NCBI RefSeq assembly: GCF_900100705.1
Contig: NZ_FNCH01000031.1
Coordinates: forward strand, 1-52,809
Source of the DNA: Pedobacter terrae
Lineage (GTDB): Bacteria; Bacteroidota; Bacteroidia; Sphingobacteriales; Sphingobacteriaceae
Reading direction: 5' to 3'
Length of the DNA: 52,809 nucleotides
A program made the translations under genes and the position numbers. Below are positions 15,705-24,180 of this stretch, piece by piece (position 1 is the first letter of the stretch; every line of letters starts with the position of its first letter). The notes below the pieces were generated by a model. The model ran no database searches. It was not told the DNA's origin and was given only the letters and a program-made list of their open reading frames with translations.

Positions 15705-17447
15705 ATGGAAAAGACCATCATCATTAATATAGGAAACACGATTATTCACATTGAAGAAAGTGCTTACGAGCTCTTAAAAGCCTACTTGAACGAAGTAAAA
15801 CAATATTTTGCCAACCATGCAGATGACCTTGAAATTGTAACGGACATTGAAAACCGGATTGCAGAGTTGCTTACCGAGCAATTGGATGAGCAAAAAAAAC
15901 AAGTGGTAGATTCGGCAAACGTAAACTCGGTGATTGCACAAATGGGTAGGGTACAGGATTTCGATACAGCTGAAGAAAGTGAGGAAGAACCTGTGATTAA
16001 CAGTACCTACCAACACCAGTATGTAGAGAAAAAATTATACCGCGATATGGACGACCGTGTGGTTGCAGGTGTTTGTGCCGGTATTGCACATTTTGTAAAT
16101 GCCGATCCTAAATGGATCAGGTTGGCAACGTTACTGATCAGTTTTGCAGGTGGATTTGGAATATTGGTATATGCGATACTCTGGATCATCATGCCGAAAG
16201 CAAAATCCCGGATCGAACGCATGGAGATGAAAGGTGAGCCTGCAAACCTTCAGGGGTTTCAAAAGAACCTGGATGAAGAATTACAAGCAGTTAAAGAACG
16301 CTTAGGCGAAGTAAATAAACATGCGCAACCCATATTTGCCCGACTGGGGATTTTTATTGGTGAGTTTTTTGAATGGCTTGGTCGCTTTATTTCGGGCACT
16401 GGTAAGGTTATTTTTAAAGTAATTGCAGGTTTCATTATCGTTTTTGGCGTACTCTTTTTACTTACTTTAATTATTGGTACAGCTGCTTTTCAGGGGTTTT
16501 GGGATGCCAGCATTTATGAATATTTTCCCTTCTCTATTGTTAATGAAGGTAATAGGGGCGCCATTTTATTTGGTGCATTTATGGTTTGCTTTGTACCGGT
16601 TTTGGCTTTGGTATTATTCTCCATCAGGGTAGCCTTTAATAAACAGGCCATTAATAAAACACTTTCTTTCGCACTGTTAATCATCTGGTTGGCAGGTGTG
16701 GCCGTTACGGGTTATCAGGCGGCAAAGATTTCATCGGAATTTAAGCAACATGCAGAGTTAACGCAAACAACTGATTTAAAAGCTTATCCGGTTTATACCA
16801 TCAATATTGATAAAAGTAAATACTTCAGTAAAGAAGATAGCGTAGCTTACCACATTGATGCGAACAACCGCCATCAGATTGTAGTTGATGATTTTGAAGA
16901 CGGACCATTTGTGTCTCCGAACCGGATCCGTATTGATATTAATAAAAGCGAAACGGGTGTTACACGCTTAACACAAAAGTATGAATCGCAAGGTAAAACC
17001 TTTCAAAGTGCCTTGCAAAATGCGCAGAACATTAGCTACAACTATGTAATGAAAGATTCGGAACTGATTTTTAGTCCGCGGTTTCAATTGAGAAAGGGAA
17101 GCATCTGGAGAAACCAGGAAGTAAGGTTAAACCTTGAAATCCCGGTGGGAACCAGGTTAATTTTGAAGCAGGATGCTTACCGTTACGTTAATAATTATTG
17201 GACCTGGGAATGTAATGACAGTGAAAATGACCACAATGATTACAGTGTTTGGGTGATGACAGACGACGGTTTGAAATGCGTAGCCAAATTAAAAGAAGAG
17301 GCGCTAAAAAAACAAAAGCTAAAAGGAGAACTATTTGATTTGGAACAGTTGAAAAAGAGTAAACCTACGGATACCCTTTACCAGGATTCTGTTTCAAACC
17401 GGATTAGGGAGGTTAAAGAAGAGTTGGGGATTGAGCCTGAGCAATAG
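15705..17447 (+). CDS. PspC-domain membrane protein
   Basis: The 580-residue protein begins with an acidic helical domain (about residues 1-90). A PspC domain follows at about 109-166, recognisable by LYRDMDDRVVAGVCAGIAHF and a hydrophobic helix ending in WIIMPKAKSR. Three more membrane helices lie at about 225-335, then a long soluble domain (about 350-530) and a Lys-rich coiled tail. PspC domains are linked to phage-shock-type envelope stress sensing. The C-terminal half resembles a periplasmic sensor with Asp/Lys-rich strands. Together with PadR it forms a two-gene operon typical of Bacteroidota. Exact function is unproven. Confidence 0.88.
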   Translation: MEKTIIINIGNTIIHIEESAYELLKAYLNEVKQYFANHADDLEIVTDIENRIAELLTEQLDEQKKQVVDSANVNSVIAQMGRVQDFDTAEESEEEPVINSTYQHQYVEKKLYRDMDDRVVAGVCAGIAHFVNADPKWIRLATLLISFAGGFGILVYAILWIIMPKAKSRIERMEMKGEPANLQGFQKNLDEELQAVKERLGEVNKHAQPIFARLGIFIGEFFEWLGRFISGTGKVIFKVIAGFIIVFGVLFLLTLIIGTAAFQGFWDASIYEYFPFSIVNEGNRGAILFGAFMVCFVPVLALVLFSIRVAFNKQAINKTLSFALLIIWLAGVAVTGYQAAKISSEFKQHAELTQTTDLKAYPVYTINIDKSKYFSKEDSVAYHIDANNRHQIVVDDFEDGPFVSPNRIRIDINKSETGVTRLTQKYESQGKTFQSALQNAQNISYNYVMKDSELIFSPRFQLRKGSIWRNQEVRLNLEIPVGTRLILKQDAYRYVNNYWTWECNDSENDHNDYSVWVMTDDGLKCVAKLKEEALKKQKLKGELFDLEQLKKSKPTDTLYQDSVSNRIREVKEELGIEPEQ

Positions 17448-17476
17448 CAATTTAAAGAACATAAACCTACTAAAAT

Positions 17477-17532
17477 AGATCTCTCCCCGCCTGTACGGGC
17501 AGGCATTCCACTGCGTTCCAGTCGAGATGACG
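17477..17532. repeat. Half REP element (GC-rich palindrome family)
   Basis: Starts AGATCTCTCCCCGCCTG, has the left half palindrome with CGGGCAGGC, and ends CAGTCGAGATGACG. It is the inverse orientation of the element ends at 9447 and 30102. It sits between PspC and the outer-membrane protein gene. Confidence 0.75.
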
Positions 17533-17576
17533 ATTAGCGAGGCCGGGATGACAATCACACCTAAAAAGAAGAAACC

Positions 17577-20030
17577 ATGAAAACATTATTTACGCTAATT
17601 GCATGCTTAATGGCATGTGGGGCTTCTTTTGCCCAAAAATTAAATAAACTTACCGGCAAAATTGTGGATGAAAAAACTGCTCCCGTGCCGTTTGCCATTG
17701 TTCGGGTGCTGAATTATCCGGATACGAGCTTTGTAAAAAGTGTATCGACCAATATAGATGGTGAGTTTAGCATCGATCAGTTAAAAAATGGCGAATATGT
17801 GCTGTCGGTTTCTATAGTGGGTTTTAAAAGTAAAAAGACAGAACGTTTTACCATCAACGGAGATCTAAATCTACCAGCCATCAGCATAGAAAGCTTAACC
17901 AAACAGTTAAAAGAAGTGAGCGTTCAGGGAAAAAAACCATTTATTGAACACCAGATTGACAAAACGGTACTGAATGTAGAGAATAGTATTACATCCACAG
18001 GTAGTACGGCACTCGAAATTTTAGAGAAAGCGCCTGGTGTGCAAATCGACAGGCAAAATGAACAGGTTTTATTGAATAATAAATCAGGGGTGACGGTGAT
18101 GATTGATGGAAAAAACAATTTTTTATCAGCTGCTGATTTAACTACCTACTTAAATAACTTAAGCAGCAGTCAGATCGCTACCATTGAAATTATTACCAAT
18201 CCATCAGCCAAATATGATGCTGCAGGTAATTCAGGGATCATCAACATCAGGCTAAAAAAGAATAAGGCATTTGGTACCAATGGTAATGTCTCATCAACCT
18301 ATCGTAATGCGATAAGGGCTAATCTGCCTACCAATATTTATGGATCGGAGTTGAACTTCAACTTAAATCACCGCGTAGAAAAGTGGAACTTTTTTACCAA
18401 CGCAAATGCCTCTAAAAACAATAACTTCTCCAGTTTATTTTTAGATCGAAGTACCAATGCCAATGGTTTGCAGAGTGTATTTAATCAAAATTTTCAAAAA
18501 GTATATACCGGATCTCGCCTGGCTGCAAAATTGGGTGCTGATTATTTTGTGAATGAAAAAACAACGATCGGAGTGATGTTTGATGGCAGTAGCAGTACGC
18601 GTAAACTCGATAATTTCTCTCAAACCTTTATCAATGAAACGCAGGCCGGTACAATGAACAAAAATTCATTGATCCAATATTCTAATGCCAATACACCAAA
18701 CAAAAATTATAGCGCAAATTTTAATATCAAACACGATTTTAAAAAGGAGGGGGCGAGTTTAAATTTCGATGCCGATTTCTCTGGTTTTGATTATTCGGGC
18801 CTGGAAAACTTTAATACTAATTTTTATAATGATAAAGGTGTAGTATATAACAATACTATCATTAAAAATGATAGTAAAACAGCGATTGATATTTATGCAG
18901 CAAAAACCGACTTTACCTGGCCATTATCAAAAACGACCAAGCTGGAAACTGGCCTGAAAAGCGCTTATGTCAAAACCAATAACGATTTTCTTTCCTCAGC
19001 GCTGATCAACAATGAATGGCAGAATATTGTAGGACAGAGCAATAACTTTATCTATAAGGAAAATGTAAATGCAGCTTATGCCAATGTAGCTAAAGATTGG
19101 GGTAAATGGCAGCTTCAGGCTGGTTTACGGGCAGAGTATACACAATCTACCGGTACATCGGTAACCAATAATACTCAGGTGAAGCAGCATTATTTATCAT
19201 TGTTTCCAACGGTTTTTGTCAGTCAGAAAATTTCGGAGAGCAGTAATTTACGTTATGCATACGGCAGGCGGATCGATCGCCCTAATTACCAGCAGTTAAA
19301 TCCTTTTAATTTTTACATGGATCCTTATACCATTCAGCAGGGTAATCCATATTTAAAGCCACAGTTTACCAATAATTTTGAAGTAAGCTATAATTATAAA
19401 AGTGGATTATCATTTTCTTTGAGTTATTCGAAAACAAAAGATCTTATTTTAGATAGTAAAACGGCACAGAATGACAGCACCAGGATTGTTACCGTTGGAC
19501 AAGGCAATATTGGGAGCGGAGCATATTATACCGCTAGCTTATATTTTCCGGTAAATATTACCAAATGGTGGAGCTTGCAGAACAACTTTAGCTTATTTTA
19601 CAATAAATTTAAGGATGATAACCTGGAAGGGGCTCCATTTGTGTTGAGTAAAGTAATGTATAACTTTAACATTAACAGTTCTATAACCTTGCCTCATAAC
19701 TGGACTTTAGAAACCAATTTCTGGTTGAATTCTCCGCGAGTGCGTGGTATAGAGCGGACCACTATTTACCAGTACGCTTTAAATATGGGCGTGCAAAAAA
19801 GCTTCCTAAACAAAGCTTTAAAATTTAGATTGAATGTTGATGATATCTTCCAGACCAACTATTGGAAAGGAACGCTGGATTATCAAAATGTAAACTTAAG
19901 GATTCAGAACAATTACATCAGTAGAAGGGCTACCTTCAGTGTAAGTTATAATTTCGGTAACCAGAATTTAAAATCGAACCAAAACCGTAAAACAGCTGCG
20001 GATGATGTTAAGAATAGAGCGGGTGGGTAG
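17577..20030 (+). CDS. Outer-membrane beta-barrel protein with CarboxypepD-like domain
   Basis: The 817-residue protein has a Sec signal peptide ending in ASFAQ (residue 20), then a carboxypeptidase-regulatory-like domain (about 22-105) with LTGKIVDEKTAPVPFAIV. A plug-like region (about 115-215) contains VMIDGKN and IEIITNPSAKYDAAGNSGII. The rest is a long beta-barrel rich in alternating aromatic strands, ending in ATFSVSYNFGN. This is the outer-membrane beta-barrel family related to TonB receptors but without a SusD partner. It follows the PadR-PspC pair after a repeat; a small lipoprotein gene lies downstream. The ligand is unknown. Confidence 0.88.
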   Translation: MKTLFTLIACLMACGASFAQKLNKLTGKIVDEKTAPVPFAIVRVLNYPDTSFVKSVSTNIDGEFSIDQLKNGEYVLSVSIVGFKSKKTERFTINGDLNLPAISIESLTKQLKEVSVQGKKPFIEHQIDKTVLNVENSITSTGSTALEILEKAPGVQIDRQNEQVLLNNKSGVTVMIDGKNNFLSAADLTTYLNNLSSSQIATIEIITNPSAKYDAAGNSGIINIRLKKNKAFGTNGNVSSTYRNAIRANLPTNIYGSELNFNLNHRVEKWNFFTNANASKNNNFSSLFLDRSTNANGLQSVFNQNFQKVYTGSRLAAKLGADYFVNEKTTIGVMFDGSSSTRKLDNFSQTFINETQAGTMNKNSLIQYSNANTPNKNYSANFNIKHDFKKEGASLNFDADFSGFDYSGLENFNTNFYNDKGVVYNNTIIKNDSKTAIDIYAAKTDFTWPLSKTTKLETGLKSAYVKTNNDFLSSALINNEWQNIVGQSNNFIYKENVNAAYANVAKDWGKWQLQAGLRAEYTQSTGTSVTNNTQVKQHYLSLFPTVFVSQKISESSNLRYAYGRRIDRPNYQQLNPFNFYMDPYTIQQGNPYLKPQFTNNFEVSYNYKSGLSFSLSYSKTKDLILDSKTAQNDSTRIVTVGQGNIGSGAYYTASLYFPVNITKWWSLQNNFSLFYNKFKDDNLEGAPFVLSKVMYNFNINSSITLPHNWTLETNFWLNSPRVRGIERTTIYQYALNMGVQKSFLNKALKFRLNVDDIFQTNYWKGTLDYQNVNLRIQNNYISRRATFSVSYNFGNQNLKSNQNRKTAADDVKNRAGG

Positions 20031-20167
20031 TTTTAAGTTGGGAGTTTGGCGTTTGGCGTTTGGAGTCCAAAGTCTTGAGTCCTCAGTCCAGAGTCAATTT
20101 TCGCTTCAATTAACCAATTTAAACAATTAACCAGTTAACCATCTTTAAACCAGTTAACCATTTCAAT

Positions 20168-20530
20168 ATGAAAAATATCTTTTACAGTATCGCGATTTTA
20201 GTTGTCGGCTTAAGTTTTGGTTGCCACAATGGAGAAGGACATTTATCAGTAAGCACGATAGACAACCAGTCTGACTTTAAATTTGAAGCAAAGTATGCCG
20301 AAAGTAAAACGGATAAACTGGAAAAATACCTGGACAGTGCTTTAAATAATGAACTTCCACTGGATCAGCATATCGATCTTTTAGTGAATTTAAATGGCAG
20401 CGATAAGTTTAACCTTAAAGCCAAAAAGGGCTGGCTCGAAATCAGCTTCGATAAAAGGAATAGTACAGCTGCAGGTTATAAGAAAGTGAAAAAACTGACT
20501 GAAGGGATTAAGAGCAAGTTGATGGAATAA
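20168..20530 (+). CDS. Small lipoprotein, unknown
   Basis: The 120-residue product has a lipoprotein signal ending in GLSFG-Cys (Cys19), so it would be processed by LspA. The mature part is charged, with a Lys/Asp/Glu pattern and no Cys beyond the lipid site. I do not recognise a domain. It follows the beta-barrel gene by 137 bases. That spacer contains short direct repeats (AACCAGTTAACCA-type) and near-tandem 'gagtcc' strings. A role with the upstream barrel is possible, but only by position. Confidence 0.7.
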   Translation: MKNIFYSIAILVVGLSFGCHNGEGHLSVSTIDNQSDFKFEAKYAESKTDKLEKYLDSALNNELPLDQHIDLLVNLNGSDKFNLKAKKGWLEISFDKRNSTAAGYKKVKKLTEGIKSKLME

Positions 20531-20702
20531 TTGTAAGTTAAGCGCATGGCGTAGCGCGTTTGGCCATTATCCTTTTCAATATGATCATCGGTTTCCCGAC
20601 TTTCACCTTTAACCAAAGAGATCGTACAGAAAAAAAGCGCAAAGGACGGAAAGGTATATGGTCTTCGACTCTGCTACTATTGACACTATCTACAAGTTTG
20701 GT

Positions 20703-20784
20703 CGTCATCCTCGCGCATGCGGGAATCTTAAAGCGCTTGCATTACGATTCCCATCCGAGCCATCGGATCAAGTTGGGAATGACG
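20703..20784 (-). repeat. REP-like element, GTCATTCCC family, copy 1
   Basis: On the minus strand it reads CGTCATTCCCAACTTGATCC through AAGCGCTTTAAGATTCCCGC to GAGGATGACG. It shares blocks in the same order with 31328-31403, which lies in the opposite orientation. Ends are CGTCAT and ATGACG, and two GGGAATC/GATTCCC blocks lie inside. Confidence 0.8.
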
Positions 20785-20876
20785 ATCTCTCAAGGGATAT
20801 TAACCAATATAATTTATCTGTTAATCCTATTAATTTATTCTCAGACTGGCAATTTATGGAGAAAAATCTGCGAATA

Positions 20877-21119
20877 TCTTTATTAAACCACAGAGAACAC
20901 AAAGAGAAACACAGCGTACACAAAGCTAGGCGATTGTCGTTTAGCAACATGATCTTCGAACTCCGGTCTTCGGACTTTTATATTTATCTGTTTGATCTGT
21001 AGAAATTAAATACTGTCATTCTGAACGCATTGAAGAGTCTTTATTAAACCACAGAGAACACAAAGAGAAACACAGCGTACACAAAGCTAGGCGATTGTCG
21101 CTTAGCAACATGATCTTCG
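20877..21119 (+). repeat. 82-base direct repeat, two copies
   Basis: Copies at 20877-20958 and 21038-21119 begin TCTTTATTAAACCACAGAGA and end GCAACATGATCTTCG. I see a single difference inside (GTCGT versus GTCGC). The start-to-start distance is 161 bases. The ACCACAGAGAACACAAAG part resembles 21520 and 23560. Confidence 0.85.
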
Positions 21120-21163
21120 GACTTCCGGTCTCCTGACTTCCGGACTTTCAGTTGTTGAATCAT

Positions 21164-21194
21164 AAAAAACGCCCATACTTTTCGGCATGAGCGC
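21164..21194 (-). terminator. Terminator of the 63-residue lipoprotein gene
   Basis: On the minus strand CGCTCAT pairs with ATGGGCG (one G-T pair) around GCCGAAAAGT, followed by TTTTTT. It starts about 20 bases after the stop at 21215. Confidence 0.75.
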
Positions 21195-21214
21195 TAGTTG
21201 CTTGTTTATTGTCT

Positions 21215-21406
21215 TTAATGTTTTACATCAGCAGGGGCATTGGTGGTCGAATCTGCTACAGAATCGGTACTTGTACTATCAACTACTTTATTGGTATCAG
21301 TGTATTTATACATACTATCAGCATTTTCCTGATCGGCCTTTTTACCACTACATGCTGAAAATGCTAAACCAAATGCGGCTACTAAAATTATTATTTTCGT
21401 TTTCAT
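21215..21406 (-). CDS. Small Ser/Thr/Asp-rich lipoprotein
   Basis: Starting at MKTKIIIL (21406), the protein has 63 residues. It has a lipoprotein signal ending in LAFSA-Cys (Cys18) and a low-complexity hydrophilic tail with repeated DSxxDS-like units (VVDSTSTDSVADSTTN). Upstream codons to 21451 would block the signal peptide and are not used. A good terminator follows. Small lipoproteins of this composition are frequent in Sphingobacteriaceae; function is unknown. Confidence 0.7.
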   Translation of the reverse strand: MKTKIIILVAAFGLAFSACSGKKADQENADSMYKYTDTNKVVDSTSTDSVADSTTNAPADVKH

Positions 21407-21513
21407 ATCAAATGTTATTGGTGTATTTATATAATCCGTTTTAAAAGGCAATTGTTTTGATAATGATTAAATTAGTAGGGAGTTGGATGACAGAGACAGA
21501 AGCTTAGGCGCAA

Positions 21514-21660
21514 TTTTTTAACCGCAAAGGTCGCGAAGAAAAGAAGCACAGAGGACACAAAGTTATAGTCAGAGTCGTAAAGACCGAGGACTGAGGTTTG
21601 GTGCCGTCATTGCGAACTGAGGCCGAGGGCTGTTGTAGTGGCGTAAAGCAATCTTTTTAG
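21514..21660 (+). repeat. 145-base dispersed repeat, copy 1
   Basis: It starts TTTTTTAACCGCAAAGG, passes GGACACAAAGTTATAGTCAG and AAGACCGAGGACTGAGG, and ends with the CGTCATTGCGAACTGA...AAGCAATCTTTT element. Copy 2 is 23555-23699. The terminal CGTCATTGCGAAC part also occurs alone at 24937-24988 and, decayed, at 24041-24090. Confidence 0.85.
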
Positions 21661-21688
21661 CAGAATATTCTAGGTATCAAAAGTTGGT

Positions 21689-21787
21689 CTTCATCTCGAC
21701 TGTAGCGCAGCGGAATGGAGAGATCTTTCGACTATGTTAAAAGATCTCTCCCCGCCTGTACGGGCAGGCACTGCGGTCGAAATGACG
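21689..21787. repeat. Paired REP element with split palindrome
   Basis: Head TCATCTCGACTGTAGCGCAG is followed by AGAGATCTTTCGACTATG, then the inverted half AAGATCTCTCCCCGCCTG and tail GGTCGAAATGACG. The GC-rich palindrome is only half present and lies on the other side compared with 9447. Confidence 0.75.
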
Positions 21788-21918
21788 ATGCTTTGAGACC
21801 TATTCTAGCGCGAGTCTTAACGGGCGGGATTGTTGGGATGGGTTGACTTGTGCTTTTTGAAATTTTGATAGATAATTTTACCTTAAATTATTTATAAAGC
21901 ACAAGTCTGCCACTTGTA

Positions 21919-22090
21919 AGGCCATAGCACAGTATCTCCCGTTCTACTTAAAACCGGCCTAATAAATTTTTCGGGCTGCACTGACCTGGCCATTCTACTG
22001 CCTTTCAAAGAAAAATTTTCAGCCGGCATTTTTTGTTACTTTTTGATGCCAAAAAGTAAGAGCCCTTCGGCGGCGGTGAGCCGAGGCAAG
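21919..22090 (+). repeat. 170-base dispersed repeat, copy 1
   Basis: It is similar throughout to 29869-30040. It shares GTTCTACTTAAA, CCGGCCTAA, AAATTTTTCGG and then a block that is identical over about 65 bases, including AAAATTTTCAGCCGGCATTT and the palindrome TTACTTTTTG-ATGC-CAAAAAGTAA, ending GCCCTTCGGCGGCGG. Confidence 0.85.
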
Positions 22091-22167
22091 ATTTGTGCGA
22101 AGGAAAAAACGTCCGCTCATATCAATTCAAACAATAAATTATCCCTCAATATCACCGATAACACATG

Positions 22168-22206
22168 AAAAATGCACACAGATAGCTGATTATCCGTGTG
22201 CATTTT
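22168..22206 (-). terminator. Terminator of the DUF6261 gene
   Basis: On the minus strand AAAATGCACAC pairs with GTGTGCATTTT, with a 16-base loop, ending in a T run. It lies 15 bases after the stop at 22221. Confidence 0.75.
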
Positions 22207-22220
22207 AAAGTTGAAAACAC

Positions 22221-22955
22221 TTAGCTTACCACCGGTGGTTCTACTCCTGTTGTAGTGGCACGGCGGTTTTGCAGCAGGGCATAGTTGCCAATATGCTGGT
22301 TAATCAGGTTTACGGTACTGGCCCAGGGTTCTGCACCATCATTAATATCGAAGTTAGAGTTAATCCGTGTACGCAGTTTATAATATAAATTATTGGTAGT
22401 ATTGCGTAACTCGCGTAGCTTTTCGGTAGGTGCAGCAGCTAGTTCTTCATTCCGTTTAATATAGGCCTGGTTAAAATCGTTATTGGCTGATTCTAATTCG
22501 TTTAGCCAGTTGCCCAGGTTTAAAGCCTTTACCGCCTCTTGCAGTTCGGGTTTGTTTTTCCAATCGTTAACAATGTTGCGCAATATGGTGGTTTCGCTCT
22601 GGTAATTCTCTCTGGCTATGCTGCTGCCAAATAGCGCCAAATGGGCACTTAGTGTTTTGCCATGCTGGTTTATTACCGGATCTGCACTGTAAACTAAACT
22701 TTGTACCTGCAGGCTAATACCGTTTATGGCATCATCGCGCCGTTTATCTAAAGCCTCTATCTCGGCCGTTACCAAACTGGCCTGACTAATTTTGAACAGC
22801 TTCTCCACATTGTCGGTTGCGGTGCGCAATGCATCATACTGCGCACTAACATTAAGCGCTTTCGGATCATTTTTCAATACAATGTTTAAGGTATCGGTTA
22901 AAAACTGAATATACTCGCTGTTTCTGAGCGGTTGTAATACGATGGAGTTAATCAT
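22221..22955 (-). CDS. DUF6261-family protein
   Basis: The 244-residue protein is almost entirely alpha-helical, without signal peptide or membrane helix. I recognise it as DUF6261, a Bacteroidota family with no established function. The start MINSIVLQPLRNSEYIQFL is the usual N-terminus. Heptad-like stretches near residues 45-75 and 165-200 could be coiled coils. It is monocistronic, with a strong terminator. The promoter region is unusual: a 42-bp unit is repeated four times starting 54 bases upstream of the ATG. Relatives are often found in multiple copies per genome, which I recall but cannot check here. Confidence 0.75.
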   Translation of the reverse strand: MINSIVLQPLRNSEYIQFLTDTLNIVLKNDPKALNVSAQYDALRTATDNVEKLFKISQASLVTAEIEALDKRRDDAINGISLQVQSLVYSADPVINQHGKTLSAHLALFGSSIARENYQSETTILRNIVNDWKNKPELQEAVKALNLGNWLNELESANNDFNQAYIKRNEELAAAPTEKLRELRNTTNNLYYKLRTRINSNFDINDGAEPWASTVNLINQHIGNYALLQNRRATTTGVEPPVVS

Positions 22956-23008
22956 AAGGTCTAATTTAATAGTTGATGTTATTTCGTGTTTTTTACTTTG
23001 ATTTACTG

Positions 23009-23167
23009 CTGCGCCCTGCAGGAGGGTTTCAAAGTAACTTTAATTGGCCACTGCACATTGCAGGAAGGTTTCAAAACAACTTTAATTGTTTGCTGCACAC
23101 TGCAGGAGCATTTCAAAGAAACTTTAATCGGTCGCTGCACACTGCAGCAAAGTTTCAAAGTAATTTG
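23009..23167. repeat. Four 42-bp tandem repeats upstream of DUF6261
   Basis: Units start at 23009, 23051, 23093 and 23135 (last one shortened). Each carries a dyad CTGCA-N3-TGCAG (first unit CTGCG-CCC-TGCAG), then GTTTCAAA-like and ACTTTAATTG-like blocks. The period of 42 is exact between units 1 to 4. A perfect inverted repeat CTCTTTTA-AA-TAAAAGAG follows at 23169-23186. Two frames stay open through it because 42 is a multiple of three; I consider them artefacts of the period. Confidence 0.9.
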
Positions 23168-23554
23168 CCTCTTTTAAATAAAAGAGATGGTTTTTTAAAT
23201 GTTTTGTGCTGCGGTAGCAGCTTGTTGCAGAACGCGGAGGTTCCCTAATCATTCCCGTTATTTTCATAACCTGTTAATTTAATGGGCATAAAACCCGTTA
23301 ATAAAATGTTGGGATGATTTTTTTATAACCGTGGAGGTAGAAAAACTGCCGCCCGGTTTAAAGGGATATGACTAAGATAACGAAAAGGTTAGTTACTGGC
23401 AAGGAGATTTTGAGAAAGTTTTAGTCTAGAGTCGGTAGTCCGGAGTCGGAGAACCGAGGTTTGGTGCTTTACCGCGATCGTTTAATATACAGTCGCTGCC
23501 TGTTCATTGAAGTTTGGTTATTGATAATTAAATGCTCTGCTTCGTCATTGCGGA

Positions 23555-23699
23555 TTTTTTAACCACAAAGGTCACAGAGAAAAGGCGCAAAGGACACAAA
23601 GTTATAGTCAGAAGTCGGAAAGACCGAGGACTGAGGTTTGGTGTCGTCATTGCGAACTGAAGTGAAGGGCTGTTGTAGTGGCGTGAAGCAATCTTTTAG
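23555..23699 (+). repeat. 145-base dispersed repeat, copy 2
   Basis: Nearly the same as 21514-21660, including GGACACAAAGTTATAGTCAG, AAGACCGAGGACTGAGG and the terminal CGTCATTGCGAACTGA...GCAATCTTTT. Differences are scattered single bases. Confidence 0.85.
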
Positions 23700-23725
23700 T
23701 AGATATTTATGTATAAAAAATTGGT

Positions 23726-23850
23726 CGTCATCTCCTGTAGCGCAGCGGAATGCCCGCCTGTGCGGACAGGCCTGCCTGGACAAGTGGGGAGAGATCTTTG
23801 GACTATGTTAAAAGATTTCTCGACTTCGCTGCGCTCCGCTCGAAATGACG
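23726..23850. repeat. Paired REP element (GC-rich palindrome family, copy 2)
   Basis: It has the same layout as 9447-9566. The 36-base palindrome at 23753-23788 has a partly decayed right arm (ACAAGTGGG in place of ACAGGCGGG). It ends GCTCGAAATGACG. Confidence 0.8.
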
Positions 23851-23894
23851 GATGATCGAATGGAGAAATTTCCACAGCAAATCTCTAGGCGTAT

Positions 23895-24011
23895 CGTCAT
23901 TTCGACCGTAGCGGAGAAATCTTTGAACTGGGTTTTACATGCAACTTTAAAAGATTTAGCTTCGCTGAGCCTTCGGGTTCTGGGCTTCGCTGTGCTCCGC
24001 TCGAAATGACG
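23895..24011. repeat. Paired REP element without GC-rich core
   Basis: Head CGTCATTTCGACCGTAGCGG leads to AGAAATCTTTGAACT, and the tail carries GCTCCGCTCGAAATGACG. The GC-rich palindrome is missing and a CTTCGCTGAGCCTTCGGG block takes its place. Confidence 0.7.
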
Positions 24012-24117
24012 GATAATCGGATGGAGAAATTTCCAGGCATATCATTGCGAACTTAAGGGCAGGGCAGTTGTGGTGGCAGGGAAGTCTGCTTTTATAACAT
24101 GTGCAAAAATTAATTAG

Positions 24118-24180
24118 CCACGGAAACACAGAAATCACGGAGGAAACTAAAGTTTTTCCGTGTTCTTCGTGCATCCGTGA
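24118..24180. repeat. CACGGA inverted repeat
   Basis: Left arm CACGGAAACACAGAAATCAC and right arm ending GTGCATCCGTG form a long imperfect inverted repeat. It is another intergenic repeat type without coding content. Confidence 0.5.

Larger units (their letters stand above)
20531..21163. other. Gene-free repeat-rich stretch
   Basis: It contains a REP-like element (20703-20784), two copies of an 82-base direct repeat, a GTCATTCTGAACG repeat (21015-21042), and a short-period 'ACTTCCGGTCTCC...ACTTCCGGACT' string. The open frames here lie inside repeats and show no protein-like sequence. Confidence 0.65.
21407..22167. other. Gene-free region made of several repeats
   Basis: Copies of three families follow one another: a 145-base repeat (21514-21660), a paired REP (21689-21787) and the TACTTTTT/AAAAAGTA repeat (21919-22090). 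I see no coding potential of its own. Confidence 0.65.

Noticed and set aside
20560..21002. Frames of about 108-114 residues after the small lipoprotein gene.
   Set aside because: They run through the GTCATTCCC element and the 82-base repeat; one frame changes character at each repeat border.
23009..23167. A possible CRISPR array.
   Set aside because: The whole 42-bp unit is repeated without variable spacers, only four copies exist and no cas genes are present.
22973..23248. Two overlapping open frames with 14-residue repeats suggested a repeat protein.
   Set aside because: Both frames exist only because the 42-bp DNA repeat is a multiple of three; the frames have no sensible start context and the DNA pattern (dyads, exact period) explains them.
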